Shown piece by piece: positions 1-10,092 of a DNA stretch of 64,000 bases (positions within the stretch are counted from its first letter, which is position 1; each line of letters opens with the position of its first letter). The translations under genes were made by a program, and so were the position numbers. Below the pieces are notes generated by a model that was given only the letters and a program-made list of their open reading frames with translations, searched no databases and was not told the origin of the DNA. The stretch is from Comamonadaceae bacterium (GTDB lineage: Bacteria > Pseudomonadota > Gammaproteobacteria > Burkholderiales > Burkholderiaceae_C): positions 1 to 64,000 of the forward strand of contig CANFWI010000003.1 in the NCBI GenBank assembly GCA_947450675.1. The letters are read 5' to 3'.

Positions 1-74
1 CTCGATAGCTCAGTTGGTAGAGCGCCGGACTGTTAATCCGTAGGTCCCTGGTTCGAGCCCAGGTCGAGGAGCCA
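1..74 (+). tRNA. tRNA-Asn (GTT), 5' end truncated by window start
   Basis: Cloverleaf sequence ctcgatagctcagttggtagagc...ctGTTaatc...ggttcgagcccaggtcgaggaGCCA; anticodon GTT; CCA encoded. Confidence 0.95.
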
Positions 75-94
75 GAACAAGCCGAACAGGCTCT

Positions 95-135
95 AAGCCC
101 CCTGCTATTTTTCAAGATAGCATGGGGCTTTTTTT
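95..135 (+). terminator. Rho-independent terminator downstream of tRNA-Asn
   Basis: Arms aagccccctgctat / atagcatggggctt followed by T-run. Confidence 0.85.
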
Positions 136-168
136 ATGCCCTCAAATAATGAAATAGAGAAAGAAATC

Positions 169-426
169 ATGACCGATAAAAACACCCAACGGGTTCATCT
201 CGAAACATTCGACGATTTCGACAACGGCCTGTCAGACCTGATTGACCTCTGGTCCAGCGCTGACAAAAAAGTCACCGCAAAAATCAAAGAAGCCGCCCTC
301 GCCAATTACAAAGAAGACTTGGAAGAAGCCACACTCCAGTGGATTGACAACAAAGCCAAGTCTAAAAAATACGCGGCTATCGCTGAAGAACTGGCTGAGT
401 TTGAGGACGCGCTGAATCAAGGCTGA
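169..426 (+). CDS. Hypothetical small charged protein (85 aa)
   Basis: ORF MTDKNTQRVHLETFDDFDNGL...; the upstream start at 136 abuts the terminator, so ATG at 169 preferred. Confidence 0.6.
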   Translation: MTDKNTQRVHLETFDDFDNGLSDLIDLWSSADKKVTAKIKEAALANYKEDLEEATLQWIDNKAKSKKYAAIAEELAEFEDALNQG

Positions 427-480
427 TGCGCTGCGGCATTGGGCGGTCACCGCAAGCCTTCACGTCAATCAACAGCCCGC

Positions 481-1383
481 ATGCAAACCTCCCCGTCAAC
501 TGTCAAATTGTGGTTACTCGCCGGCCTGCTGGCATTCGGGCCAATCAGCCAGAGCCTAGCCGGGCAAGACTTTTCAGCCTGCCCGCAGTTCTTTGCGAAT
601 GGCATCGCGCCCGAGGTGAAGGATCGGCCCCTGCAGCGGGCGCTTTGTTTCGACGCCTTTGCTGTCTTGCACTCGGGCGAAAGCAAAACGCCGGTGTTCG
701 TCGCTGAAAGGCTCAACCGGGCGGCGATCGCCGACACGGGTGAAAAACGCAGCAACCGGTTCTATGCAGAAGCCAGACTGCGGTCTGCCGAGCGCGCCAC
801 GTTAGCGGACTACAAGGGCAGCGGCTTCGATCGGGGCCACATGGCCCCCGCCGGCGACATGCCGACAGCACAGGCCATGGCGCAAAGTTTTTCTCTGACC
901 AATATGGTGCCGCAAGCACCTGAGCAAAACCGGGGCGTGTGGGCGAAAGCGGTAGAGTCTTCGACACGCAAATATGCGTCACGCGCCTTGGGCGATGTTT
1001 ACGTCATCACGGGCCCCGTCTATGTGCCCAGCATCGACCTGAGTCCCAGCATTGGCCCTGGCCATGTTCGCGTTCCCAAGTACTTGTTCAAGCTGGTCTA
1101 TGACGAGCAGCAACACAAGGCCTGGGCCTATTGGCACGAAAACGCCAACGCAAACCCGGCCTCAGCACCGATCAGCTACGCAGAACTGGTGAAAAGAACG
1201 GGCATTTCCTTCTTTCCCGACACCCAAGTGGCCGGCCTTGCGTCTGCTCAGCATCCATGCCTTCGCTCGACCTTGAGCCATGCGCGCGGCATACCAACCA
1301 GAGCTTGGCAAGTCCAGATCACTGACGCGCATGTCCAACCCAACGGGGCGGCGCTGCACTCTCGCCCCTGCCAAGTCAGTTGA
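481..1383 (+). CDS. Secreted DNA/RNA non-specific endonuclease (NUC family)
   Basis: DRGHMAPAGDM active-site motif, N-terminal hydrophobic signal-like segment. Confidence 0.9.
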   Translation: MQTSPSTVKLWLLAGLLAFGPISQSLAGQDFSACPQFFANGIAPEVKDRPLQRALCFDAFAVLHSGESKTPVFVAERLNRAAIADTGEKRSNRFYAEARLRSAERATLADYKGSGFDRGHMAPAGDMPTAQAMAQSFSLTNMVPQAPEQNRGVWAKAVESSTRKYASRALGDVYVITGPVYVPSIDLSPSIGPGHVRVPKYLFKLVYDEQQHKAWAYWHENANANPASAPISYAELVKRTGISFFPDTQVAGLASAQHPCLRSTLSHARGIPTRAWQVQITDAHVQPNGAALHSRPCQVS

Positions 1384-1400
1384 TGGGCAACACGGGTTGA

Positions 1401-2699
1401 TCAAGTCGCTATCGGCAACTCATCCCACCGCGTGGTGAAGCCGCCGGACCGATTGTCAGACTTCATGCCCCAGCGCTCGGCTGTACCGCAAACGCCTGTG
1501 CGCAAGGTGTTGCGCCCATAGGTTCGGTTCAGCGTGTCGAGCGCCGCCATCAATCTGGCTGAGCGGGCGCGGGCCGTGGGGTCGTCAAACAGTGTTTCTT
1601 GCCTGGCGGCTTGACTGGACAGCATGGTCAGCATGACGCCGGCTTTTTTGTACTGGTAGCCGGGCTTGTAAATCAACTCCAAGCCAAAAAGAGCTGCGCG
1701 CGTCAACGCCAGTGTGTCGCTGCTCGGGTCCATCAGCGGCACCAGCAGGCCGGCGTTGTATTGCGGATCGTTGGGCTTGAATCGGTTGGTTTGCACAAAG
1801 ACTTGCACGGCCGCTGCCACCGAGGCCTGCTGGCGAAGTTTTTCAGCCGCCTTGGCGACGTAGCTGGCCACCGCTTCTCGCAACTCTGACAAGGTGATCA
1901 CCGGCGTACCAAAGCTGCGCGAGCTCATGATTTGCTGCTTGGGCGGCGCAATGTCTTCGAGCTCTAGACAAGACACACCGCGCAACTCGTTGCAAGTGCG
2001 CTCCATCACCACGCCAAACTGCGCCTGCATGTGTTTGGGCGACTGACGCCGCAAGTCCAGCACGCTGTGCACGCCCATGGCTTGCAGCCGCTGGGCGATG
2101 CGCCTGCCGACCCCCCAAACCTCACCGACGTCGGTTTGCGACATCCACTGCAAACGCTCTGGCTTGCTCAGCGCGTGCAGGTCGCAGACGCCGTTGAACT
2201 CAGGGTTCTTTTTGGCCAGATGATTCGCCAGCTTGGCCAAGGTTTTGGTCGGCCCAATGCCTGCGCAAACAGGCAAGCCCGTCCATTGCCGAATGCGCTC
2301 CCGCATGAGCTGCCCCATGGCCACGCCGCCGCCGTAATGCCGCACCACTGACTCCACGCGCAAGAAGCTTTCGTCAATGCTGTAGACCTCGATGTCAGGG
2401 GCGAAGTCACGCAAGATGCTGACGACGCGGTTGCTCATGTCGCCGTACAGCGTGTAGTTGGATGAGAGCGCCTGAATGCCGTGCTCGGCGGCCAAGTCTT
2501 TCATCTTGAACCACGGCGTGCCCATCTTCACGCCCAAGGCCTTGACCTCGCCGCTGCGCGCCACGGCGCAACCGTCGTTATTCGACAGCACCACCATCGG
2601 CACGCCCTCCAGCTTGGGCTGAAAGACGCGCTCGCAAGAGACGTAGAAGTTGTTGACGTCGACCAGCGCAAACTGCGGCGCTACCGGCACGGTGGACAC
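1401..2699 (-). CDS. umuC: Y-family DNA polymerase V subunit UmuC
   Basis: [43 protein letters not shown] motif; adjacent to umuD. Start codon (GTG) uncertain. Confidence 0.92.
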   Translation of the reverse strand: MSTVPVAPQFALVDVNNFYVSCERVFQPKLEGVPMVVLSNNDGCAVARSGEVKALGVKMGTPWFKMKDLAAEHGIQALSSNYTLYGDMSNRVVSILRDFAPDIEVYSIDESFLRVESVVRHYGGGVAMGQLMRERIRQWTGLPVCAGIGPTKTLAKLANHLAKKNPEFNGVCDLHALSKPERLQWMSQTDVGEVWGVGRRIAQRLQAMGVHSVLDLRRQSPKHMQAQFGVVMERTCNELRGVSCLELEDIAPPKQQIMSSRSFGTPVITLSELREAVASYVAKAAEKLRQQASVAAAVQVFVQTNRFKPNDPQYNAGLLVPLMDPSSDTLALTRAALFGLELIYKPGYQYKKAGVMLTMLSSQAARQETLFDDPTARARSARLMAALDTLNRTYGRNTLRTGVCGTAERWGMKSDNRSGGFTTRWDELPIAT

Positions 2700-2701
2700 G
2701 T

Positions 2702-3166
2702 TCAGCCCCGCGACGTGAGGCGCCGCACCACGCCCACGACAACACCCCAAATTTCGAGCTCAGCGCCTTCGGCAAAGGTGATGGGCGCGTAGCTCGGGTT
2801 CTCTGGCCAAAGCTCGGGCTGGCCTTGGCGGTAGCGCAGCCGTTTGATGGTGTAGTCACTGTTCACCACGGCCACCACAATGTCGCCCGACTGCGGCGTG
2901 AGCGAGCGGTCGACCACCACCTTGTCTTCGTGGTGGATGCCGGCGTTGGTCATCGAGTCGCCCTTGACCGTGAACATGAAGGTGGCCGGTTTGTTGCGCA
3001 CCAAATAGTCATTCAGGTTCAGCGTTTCTTCGGTGTAGTCGGCGGCGGGTGAGGGAAAGCCGGCCGACAACCGATGGCTGATCAGCCGCAGCTGCGCGGC
3101 TGGCTGGCTGGGCGCTAAATGGCGCGGAGATTGGTCAAGCGAGGGTTCAAGGCGGGGCAAAGGCAT
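2702..3166 (-). CDS. umuD: UmuD-like S24 self-cleaving protein
   Basis: [12 protein letters not shown] cleavage-like site, [10 protein letters not shown] (Ser) and IKRL (Lys) dyad; upstream of umuC. Confidence 0.9.
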   Translation of the reverse strand: MPLPRLEPSLDQSPRHLAPSQPAAQLRLISHRLSAGFPSPAADYTEETLNLNDYLVRNKPATFMFTVKGDSMTNAGIHHEDKVVVDRSLTPQSGDIVVAVVNSDYTIKRLRYRQGQPELWPENPSYAPITFAEGAELEIWGVVVGVVRRLTSRG

Positions 3167-3176
3167 GGTGCAAGTA

Positions 3177-3192
3177 CTGTATAAAAACACAG
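3177..3192 (-). promoter_or_regulatory. LexA/SOS box upstream of umuDC
   Basis: CTGTATAAAAACACAG matches CTGT-N8-ACAG, 10 bp upstream of the umuD ATG. Confidence 0.85.
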
Positions 3193-3225
3193 TCTACCTG
3201 CGGCATGGTCGATTGCAATGATTTT

Positions 3226-4206
3226 TTAGTCCAGCTGAGCGCCTGAATCTTTCACGATCTTGGACCAACGCACCAAGTCATCGCGCAACAGCATAGCCAG
3301 CTGATCCGGCGTGCCGGGCGCAGCCTCGACACCCAAGCCGACCAAACGTTCGCGCATCTCCGGGTTGTCCATCAGCTTGATGATTTCAGTGTTGAGCTTG
3401 GTGATGATCTCTTTCGGCGTTCCGACCGGAACGAACAGACCGTACCAAGCGTTGGCATACAGACCGGGAATCGTCTCAGCCAAAGTCGGCAGATCAGGCG
3501 CGAGCTGCGTGCGCTTTTCGGTACAGACACCGAGTGTGCGCAACTGACCACTGCGCACAAAAGGCATCAGGCCGGCCAAGCTGCCAAAGGTCATCGGCAC
3601 CTGCCCTGCCACGACATCGGTCGCAGCCGCCGCCGCGCCACGGTAAGGCACATGCACGATGTCGATCCCCGCCGCGTTCTTCAGCATTTCACCCAGCAGG
3701 TGATTCACGGTGCCGTTACCGGCAGACGCGTAATTGAACTTGCCCGGGCTGGCTTTGGCGATTGCCACCAGCTCACGCAGATTTTTAGCCGGCACCGACG
3801 GGTTGACCGCGAGCATGTACGGGGCGACGCCGACGACCATGACGGGATCAAAGTCTTTGACCGGATCGAACGGCACCTTGCGGTAAAGAAAGGGATTGAT
3901 GGTCTGCACGCTTTGCGCGTTCAGCAGCAGGGTGTGGCCGTCCTTGGGCTGCCGCGCCACGTAGGCCGTGCCGAGATTACCGCCTGCGCCCTGCCGGTTT
4001 TCAACGATGACTGGGTTACCGATGGCAGCCGACAAGCGTTGCGCCAGCGCCCGCCCGATCACATCATTGGCACCGCCCGGCGCTTGCGGCACGACGATGG
4101 TGATGACCTTGGAAGGGTATGAATCTGCCGCGCGGGCAGTGTTGGTCCAGAAAAAAGGCGTGGCCAACGAAGCGGCCCCGGCGATGATGTCTCGTCTGCT
4201 TGTCAT
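3226..4206 (-). CDS. Bug-type tripartite tricarboxylate transporter substrate-binding protein
   Basis: SYPSKVITIVVPQAPGGANDVIGR...VENRQGAGGNLG; TAT-like SRRD signal. Confidence 0.9.
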   Translation of the reverse strand: MTSRRDIIAGAASLATPFFWTNTARAADSYPSKVITIVVPQAPGGANDVIGRALAQRLSAAIGNPVIVENRQGAGGNLGTAYVARQPKDGHTLLLNAQSVQTINPFLYRKVPFDPVKDFDPVMVVGVAPYMLAVNPSVPAKNLRELVAIAKASPGKFNYASAGNGTVNHLLGEMLKNAAGIDIVHVPYRGAAAAATDVVAGQVPMTFGSLAGLMPFVRSGQLRTLGVCTEKRTQLAPDLPTLAETIPGLYANAWYGLFVPVGTPKEIITKLNTEIIKLMDNPEMRERLVGLGVEAAPGTPDQLAMLLRDDLVRWSKIVKDSGAQLD

Positions 4207-4337
4207 TGCTTTGTCTCCTGCGTCAGCTTGGGCTGAACTAATGGTCATTGAACGCCGCGATCACGATAACATCATTGCTCACGTACCCAACGGCCTCCAT
4301 GCGTCAGTGCCATCAACACCATCCGAGCTCAACCCAC

Positions 4338-5132
4338 ATGCAACCGACCTACGAAACCATCACCCTTGACAGGCCAGCGCCGCACGTTCTGCAGGTCACC
4401 TTGACGCGACCGGAAGCCGCCAACGCGCTCAACACCCAAATGGGCCGCGACCTGCTGGGACTGTGGACCAGCCTGACCGAAGACGCGGCCGATGTGCGCT
4501 GCGTGGTGCTCACCGGGCAAGGCGACAAGGTCTTCTGCGCCGGTGGCGACTTGAAGGAGCGCAACACCATGGACGCCGTGCAATGGCGACAGCAGCATGA
4601 GCTGTTTGAACGCAAGTATTGGGCGCTGGTCGACCTGCCCATTCCGGTCATTGCGGCCGTCAACGGACACGCTTACGGCGGCGGCTTAGAGATGGTGCTG
4701 TGCTGCGACTTTGCGTACGCCAGCGAGACCGCCCGTTTCGCCTTGCCGGAGTCCAAGCTCGGCATCATGCCGGGCGGCGGTGGCACACAAAACTTGCCGC
4801 GTGCCATTGGCGAACGCCGAGCCAAAGAGCTGATGCTGACGGGACGACCTTTCAGCGCGCAAGAGGCCTTGGACTGGGGCGTGATCAACCTGCAATGCGA
4901 CGCTTCATCGCTATTGTCCAAAACGCTGGAGACGGCGACAACGATTGCCCAAGGTGCACCGCTGTCCATGCGGCAAATCAAAAAATCCGTGCGCTACGGT
5001 GGCCAAATGGAACTTCGCACGGCTTACCGTTTTGAAGTCGAGGCGTACAACCATCTGGTCGACACAGATGACCGCCGGGAAGGCGTGGCGGCCTTCAACG
5101 AGAAACGCCAAGCGGATTTCAAAGGTCGCTAA
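4338..5132 (+). CDS. Enoyl-CoA hydratase/isomerase family protein
   Basis: Crotonase motifs VFCAGGDLKER, AYGGGLEMVLCCDFAYAS. Confidence 0.9.
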   Translation: MQPTYETITLDRPAPHVLQVTLTRPEAANALNTQMGRDLLGLWTSLTEDAADVRCVVLTGQGDKVFCAGGDLKERNTMDAVQWRQQHELFERKYWALVDLPIPVIAAVNGHAYGGGLEMVLCCDFAYASETARFALPESKLGIMPGGGGTQNLPRAIGERRAKELMLTGRPFSAQEALDWGVINLQCDASSLLSKTLETATTIAQGAPLSMRQIKKSVRYGGQMELRTAYRFEVEAYNHLVDTDDRREGVAAFNEKRQADFKGR

Positions 5133-5204
5133 TTTTTACGCCGCGCCAACACATGAGGGCACGCCGGTGAATCGACCGGATCGAAGCCATGGTGAGCATG
5201 AGTC

Positions 5205-7820
5205 ATGCGGCACAATTTCCGCATGACCCGCCCCCGCAACAGCGCCCCTGAACCGCCACAAGGCACTGACGAGCGTGATCGTCTGGTGGCGATGCCCGCG
5301 CAGGCCGATTCAGAGGTAAGTCGGGTCATTGGTCAATTCCGCCCTCGTCTCACCCTGCAAACTCTGGACCGTGGCGATGGCCTGCTTGGCCTCAAGCCCC
5401 AAGGAAAGCTCGGCCCGCGCGGGGACAGCGTGACACTGGCCCAGTTTGACTGGACCTACCAGACAGAGGCGGGAGATCGCTGGCAAACGCCAGCCCCCAG
5501 TTCCATCCTGAACAACCGCCCACCGGCGACGCAACAACTGTTCGATGCCGATGGCACCGCGGTGCTGATGCCGCGCGATCTGGCCGCCGAAGTTGATGCG
5601 ATGGATCTGGTCTGGGAGCTGGGCTTTGTCCCCTTGGAAGAAAGCACTTTTCAATGGCGCAGTGAAGACCACATCCCAGCGCTCGGCTCGGTTTGGACGC
5701 TGCCGCAAGAAGCCTTTTTTGGGGAATTTTGGGCTGAGCAAATCCCCCTGCTGCAAGCCAAAGGCTGGTCAGTGGTGGTGCTCCCCGGCTTTGCCCATGA
5801 AAGCGTGCCGGTGCAAGGCTGGAAGCTGGTGCTCAGCCACGACACCGGCGAAGTGCTGGGCAAGGAACTGGCCAGTCTTCTGGTGAAACCCGAGCGCGGC
5901 GTTGAAAAATTGCAGCTCCCTGAGCGCGAAGGCGCTTGGCTGCTGAGCCTGGGCATCGAGATTGACGGCCAAACGCTGGACTTGGCCCCGATGCTGGCCG
6001 ACCTGCTGCGCCGCGATGCCCGCTGGCTCAACGCCGCACAAATCGCCGCCATCGACGACATGGCCATCGTGACGTTGCGCGCGCCGGGTGGCCAGCGCAT
6101 CGAGGCGCCCGCCGCGCCACTCAAAGCCATCGTCGGTTCGATGTTGGACTTGCTGACCGACCCGCTTCGCAATCAAGCCTCGCTCCGGTTGGGCGCATGG
6201 GAAGCACGCCGGCTCGATGCCTTGCGTGCCAGCCTGCTGGAGACACACCGCGTAGGGCCACACAACACCTGGCAACTCGAAGGTGATCTGGGCTTGGCCA
6301 GCTTGGCCAAACGCCTGAAAATCTTGGGCGCGCCGCAAGCAGTGGCCGCACCCGAAGGCCTGCAAGTGCAACTGCGGCCTTACCAGTTAGAAGGTCTGGC
6401 TTGGCTGCAATACCTGCGCGCGCAAAGCTTGGGCGGCATCCTGGCTGACGACATGGGACTGGGTAAAACCGCGCAGGCATTGGCCCATGTGCTGACCGAA
6501 AAGAACGCGGGCCGACTCGACTTACCGGTGCTGGTGGTGCTGCCGACTTCGCTTATCTTCAACTGGCAAACAGAAGCAAAACGCATGGCACCCGGCCTGC
6601 GCTTACTGACTTTACAAGGGCCGCAGCGTGACGCATGGTTTGAGCAAATGCCCGCCCACGACGTGGTGCTGACCACTTACCCGCTGTTGTGGCGCGACAT
6701 AGAAGCACTGGCCGCACAGCACTTTCATTTGGTGATTCTGGACGAAGCGCAGATGGTGAAAAACGCCGGTAGTCGCAGCGCCCGCGCCCTGCGCCGTCTG
6801 CAGACCCGACACAGCGTGTGCCTGACCGGAACACCGATGGAAAACCATCTGAGCGAACTGTGGGCGCAGTTTGACTGGCTGATGCCCGGCTTCTTGGGCA
6901 ACGCCCGACACTTTGCCGCTCAGTGGCGCAAGCCGATCGAAGAAAACGGAGAAACCCTGCGCGCGGCACTGCTGGCCCAACGCGTGCGCCCGTTCATCCT
7001 GCGCCGACGCAAACAAGATGTGGCCAGTGAACTGCCACCGCGCACCGAGATCATTCAACGCGTGCAGTTGCAAGGCCAACAGCTCGAACTGTATGAGAGT
7101 GTTCGCGTGGCGGTCGACGTACAAGTGCGCCGCGTGCTGCAACGCAAGAGCTTTAACGGCGCACAAATCACCATCTTGGACGCCCTGCTCAAGCTGCGTC
7201 AAGTCTGCTGCGACCCGCATCTGGTCAAGGGCAGCAAGTCAGCTCCGAGCATGGAGCGCGCCAAATTAACGCTGTTGACCGACATGCTGCCAAAACTGGT
7301 GGAACAAGGCCGCCGCGTGTTGGTGTTTTCACAGTTCACAGAGTTGCTGGACCTGATTGCAGATCAACTGCGGGATCTCGCGTTGCCGTTTCTAAGTCTG
7401 ACCGGCAAGACCCCGACCGAGGAGCGCGGCCAAGTGGTGCAGCGTTTTCAAGCGCAAGAAGTTCCCGTGCTCTTGGTCAGCCTGAAAGCCGGTGGCCTCG
7501 GCTTGAACCTGACCGCTGCCGACACCGTGATTCACATGGACCCGTGGTGGAACCCCGCCGTCGAAGAACAAGCCACCGCACGCGCCCACCGCATTGGCCA
7601 AAACCGGCCGGTGCTGGTCTTCAAGCTGGTGGTGCAAGGCAGCATTGAGGAGCGCATGTTGGAGTTGCAGGCACGCAAACTGGCGCTGAGCAACAGCGTG
7701 CTGGGACACGATGCAGCGGGTGCGCTCAAGTTTGACGCAGCGGATCTCGATGCTTTGCTGGCGCCGATCGGTGTTGTTACAGCCGCTTTGCAACTGCCAG
7801 AATTAGCGATGCAACGTTGA
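5205..7820 (+). CDS. SNF2-family DEAD/DEAH helicase
   Basis: GGILADDMGLGKTAQALA, DEAQMVKN, LTGTPMENHLSELW, AHRIGQNRPV. Start may be 5223. Confidence 0.92.
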   Translation: MRHNFRMTRPRNSAPEPPQGTDERDRLVAMPAQADSEVSRVIGQFRPRLTLQTLDRGDGLLGLKPQGKLGPRGDSVTLAQFDWTYQTEAGDRWQTPAPSSILNNRPPATQQLFDADGTAVLMPRDLAAEVDAMDLVWELGFVPLEESTFQWRSEDHIPALGSVWTLPQEAFFGEFWAEQIPLLQAKGWSVVVLPGFAHESVPVQGWKLVLSHDTGEVLGKELASLLVKPERGVEKLQLPEREGAWLLSLGIEIDGQTLDLAPMLADLLRRDARWLNAAQIAAIDDMAIVTLRAPGGQRIEAPAAPLKAIVGSMLDLLTDPLRNQASLRLGAWEARRLDALRASLLETHRVGPHNTWQLEGDLGLASLAKRLKILGAPQAVAAPEGLQVQLRPYQLEGLAWLQYLRAQSLGGILADDMGLGKTAQALAHVLTEKNAGRLDLPVLVVLPTSLIFNWQTEAKRMAPGLRLLTLQGPQRDAWFEQMPAHDVVLTTYPLLWRDIEALAAQHFHLVILDEAQMVKNAGSRSARALRRLQTRHSVCLTGTPMENHLSELWAQFDWLMPGFLGNARHFAAQWRKPIEENGETLRAALLAQRVRPFILRRRKQDVASELPPRTEIIQRVQLQGQQLELYESVRVAVDVQVRRVLQRKSFNGAQITILDALLKLRQVCCDPHLVKGSKSAPSMERAKLTLLTDMLPKLVEQGRRVLVFSQFTELLDLIADQLRDLALPFLSLTGKTPTEERGQVVQRFQAQEVPVLLVSLKAGGLGLNLTAADTVIHMDPWWNPAVEEQATARAHRIGQNRPVLVFKLVVQGSIEERMLELQARKLALSNSVLGHDAAGALKFDAADLDALLAPIGVVTAALQLPELAMQR

Positions 7821-7892
7821 GGGGTGATGCTTGATCGATGAGACAACAGACTTTCAACATCTGCACGGGCATCGCAATGCGAGCACCAACGA

Positions 7893-7927
7893 AAAAGCCG
7901 CTTCGCACGTTAATGCAAAGCGGCTTT
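7893..7927 (-). terminator. Terminator downstream of tRNA-Lys
   Basis: aaaagccgcttcgca / tgcaaagcggctttt hairpin with one mismatch. Confidence 0.75.
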
Positions 7928-7938
7928 TCGAGATTCAG

Positions 7939-8014
7939 TGGTGGGACGTGCGGGGGTCGAACCCACGACAAACGGATTAAAAGTCCGCTGCTCTACCAAC
8001 TGAGCTAACGTCCC
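7939..8014 (-). tRNA. tRNA-Lys (TTT)
   Basis: Reverse complement GGGACGTTAGCTCAGTTGGTAGAGC...ctTTTaatc...GGTTCGAACCCCCGCACGTCCCACCA. Confidence 0.96.
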
Positions 8015-8073
8015 ACTTATTCTTTTTAACTCTCTTCTGATTCAGAGTTTGTCTGTACCAGTCGAGCCTCAAA

Positions 8074-8925
8074 TTATAGCGTCCTTTTTTGCTTGTTTTG
8101 AGAACCGGAAGCAATTTTATCTAACAACCAGCCTGCAGCACACACGCCGAAGGTTGATGTGACGCTGACCACCGATCCGTAACCGTGGCAATTCAGGCTG
8201 CCGTCACTGGCTTCACTACTAGTGGTGGCTGCGGTTTCAATGGCGCACTGCGGATCTGGCTGCATCACCGACTCGCGGCTGAACACGCAGGTGACGCCAA
8301 TCTTGCCGACGCGTGCGGCGCCCTGCTCTTTACGCAGACGGTAGCGCAACTGTGCGAGCAACGGGTCGTGCGTGGTGAGTGAGAGGTCTTCGATGTCAAC
8401 ACGGTGAGCGTGACGCTTGCCGCCTGCCGCACCGACGGTGATGAAGTTAATGCCATGCTGAATTGCCCAGGCGGCCATCGCTGTTTTGGCCCTGACTTGG
8501 TCACAAGCATCCAGCACAGCCAACGGGGCCGCAGAGTCGAGAATGTCTAGGCCAGCGATGTGCGGCCAGTTGGTGGCGTCAACAAATTCTTCAATGCAGC
8601 GCACTTCGCAGCTGGGGTTGATCAACTGAATGCGCTCGCGCATGGCTTCGACTTTGGACTGCCCTAGCGTGTTGTCCAAAGCGTGAAGTTGGCGGTTGAT
8701 GTTGGACTCAGAAATATGGTCTAAGTCGATCAGGGTGAGTTTGGCAACACCGCTGCGGGCAAGTGCTTCTGCCGCCCAGGAACCGACGCCGCCCAAACCC
8801 ACCACCACAGCATGCGCTTGACGAATTCGCTGCGCGCCAGCCTGACCGTAAAGACGAGCAAGGCCGCCAAAACGTCGATCAAGATCAGCCGGCACCGCGG
8901 CATCGACAGGGACAAAAGCAGCCAC
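8074..8925 (-). CDS. tcdA: tRNA threonylcarbamoyladenosine dehydratase (ThiF/E1-like)
   Basis: RFGGLARLYG..VVVGLGGVGSWAAEALARSGVAKLTLIDLDHI; TcdA/CsdL signature. Confidence 0.9.
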   Translation of the reverse strand: MAAFVPVDAAVPADLDRRFGGLARLYGQAGAQRIRQAHAVVVGLGGVGSWAAEALARSGVAKLTLIDLDHISESNINRQLHALDNTLGQSKVEAMRERIQLINPSCEVRCIEEFVDATNWPHIAGLDILDSAAPLAVLDACDQVRAKTAMAAWAIQHGINFITVGAAGGKRHAHRVDIEDLSLTTHDPLLAQLRYRLRKEQGAARVGKIGVTCVFSRESVMQPDPQCAIETAATTSSEASDGSLNCHGYGSVVSVTSTFGVCAAGWLLDKIASGSQNKQKRTL

Positions 8926-10040
8926 TACAGCGTGCGCTCGAGGCGCCAGATTTGGTAGTTGAGGCCGGCAACGGCACCGAGCAATATAGCCGCCAAGGCC
9001 ACGAAGCTGGTCGCACTCAAGGTCGAAATTCCAGACAAACCCTGCCCGATGGTGCAGCCCATGGCCGCCACACCACCGACGCCCATGAGCACAGCGCCAA
9101 CGAGATGGTTGGCCGTGTCTTCGGTACCACCGAAGCCTTCCCAGCGAAATGAACGTGTCGTCAATGAATACACAGCAGAACCCACCACCACGCCGACCAC
9201 CGAGACGATACCCAAGGTCAGCACTTTGCTTTTGTCACTGAAAAATAACAGCCAGTCGAGCGTGTAAGCCACTGGCGAGACAAAACTCATGGCCTCGGCA
9301 CGGCCAGAATTAGTGGCTAAAAATACCGACTCCAAGGTCTCAGGATGTTCAACTACAAAACCGAAGCTACCGCTGACCCACCACAGTGCAGTGATGATGG
9401 CACCAACGCCAAGGCCGGCAATGAGGTTGTCAAAGCGTAGGAAATCCCGCCCGCTCATCGCCCACACCACCAGTGCCAAACCGAGTGCAAGACCAACAAC
9501 CAAAGCGGTTGCAGAGGGTGAGAAGCCGGTGGCATTGGCCAGCCACTGGCCGAGTGTTGCGGGCGTCAAAAAATCGATGGCGACGCTGTCGACCGTGTTG
9601 ACCCGCAGCACTGCGGTGATGCCCTTGAGTGTGGCAAAAGCGGCTAAGCCCATGACGATAAAAACCACCAAAGACTTGAGGTTACCGCCGCCCACGCGCA
9701 CCAGCGTTTTGCTACCGCAACCCGAGGCCAGCACCATGCCGAATCCAAACAGCAAGCCGCCCACAAGGGCAGACAACCAGAGAAAGCGGTTGGACACGTA
9801 AAGCGTCTTGGTTGGGTCGATCAATCCAGCGGCGGCCAAACAGGCAAAGCCGATCAGGGAGATGCCGGCAGCCAGACCCCACACGCGCATGCGCGTCCAG
9901 TCGCCCATGCTCACAATGTCGCTGACTGCGCCCATGGTGCAAAAGTGAGTCCGTTGTGCCAGTGCGCCAAAGAGCACCGACAGGGCAAAGGCAGACCAAA
10001 GAATTTGGCTGTTGAGGGATTGAAGCGCAATGATGTCCAT
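8925..10040 (-). CDS. YeeE/YedE-family sulfur transport membrane protein
   Basis: Multi-TM, QRTHFCTMGAVSD, ASGCGSKTLVRVGGGNLKS, GCTIGQGLSGIS motifs. Confidence 0.85.
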   Translation of the reverse strand: MDIIALQSLNSQILWSAFALSVLFGALAQRTHFCTMGAVSDIVSMGDWTRMRVWGLAAGISLIGFACLAAAGLIDPTKTLYVSNRFLWLSALVGGLLFGFGMVLASGCGSKTLVRVGGGNLKSLVVFIVMGLAAFATLKGITAVLRVNTVDSVAIDFLTPATLGQWLANATGFSPSATALVVGLALGLALVVWAMSGRDFLRFDNLIAGLGVGAIITALWWVSGSFGFVVEHPETLESVFLATNSGRAEAMSFVSPVAYTLDWLLFFSDKSKVLTLGIVSVVGVVVGSAVYSLTTRSFRWEGFGGTEDTANHLVGAVLMGVGGVAAMGCTIGQGLSGISTLSATSFVALAAILLGAVAGLNYQIWRLERTL

Positions 10041-10092
10041 CCCCGCATTTTACGGGGGATGAAAGGCCCGGGTCGCGGCCCAAATGAACCGG

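Noticed and set aside
1-74. tRNA-Asn as an integration site for a genomic island
   Set aside because: No repeat of the tRNA 3' end and no integrase seen in the window.
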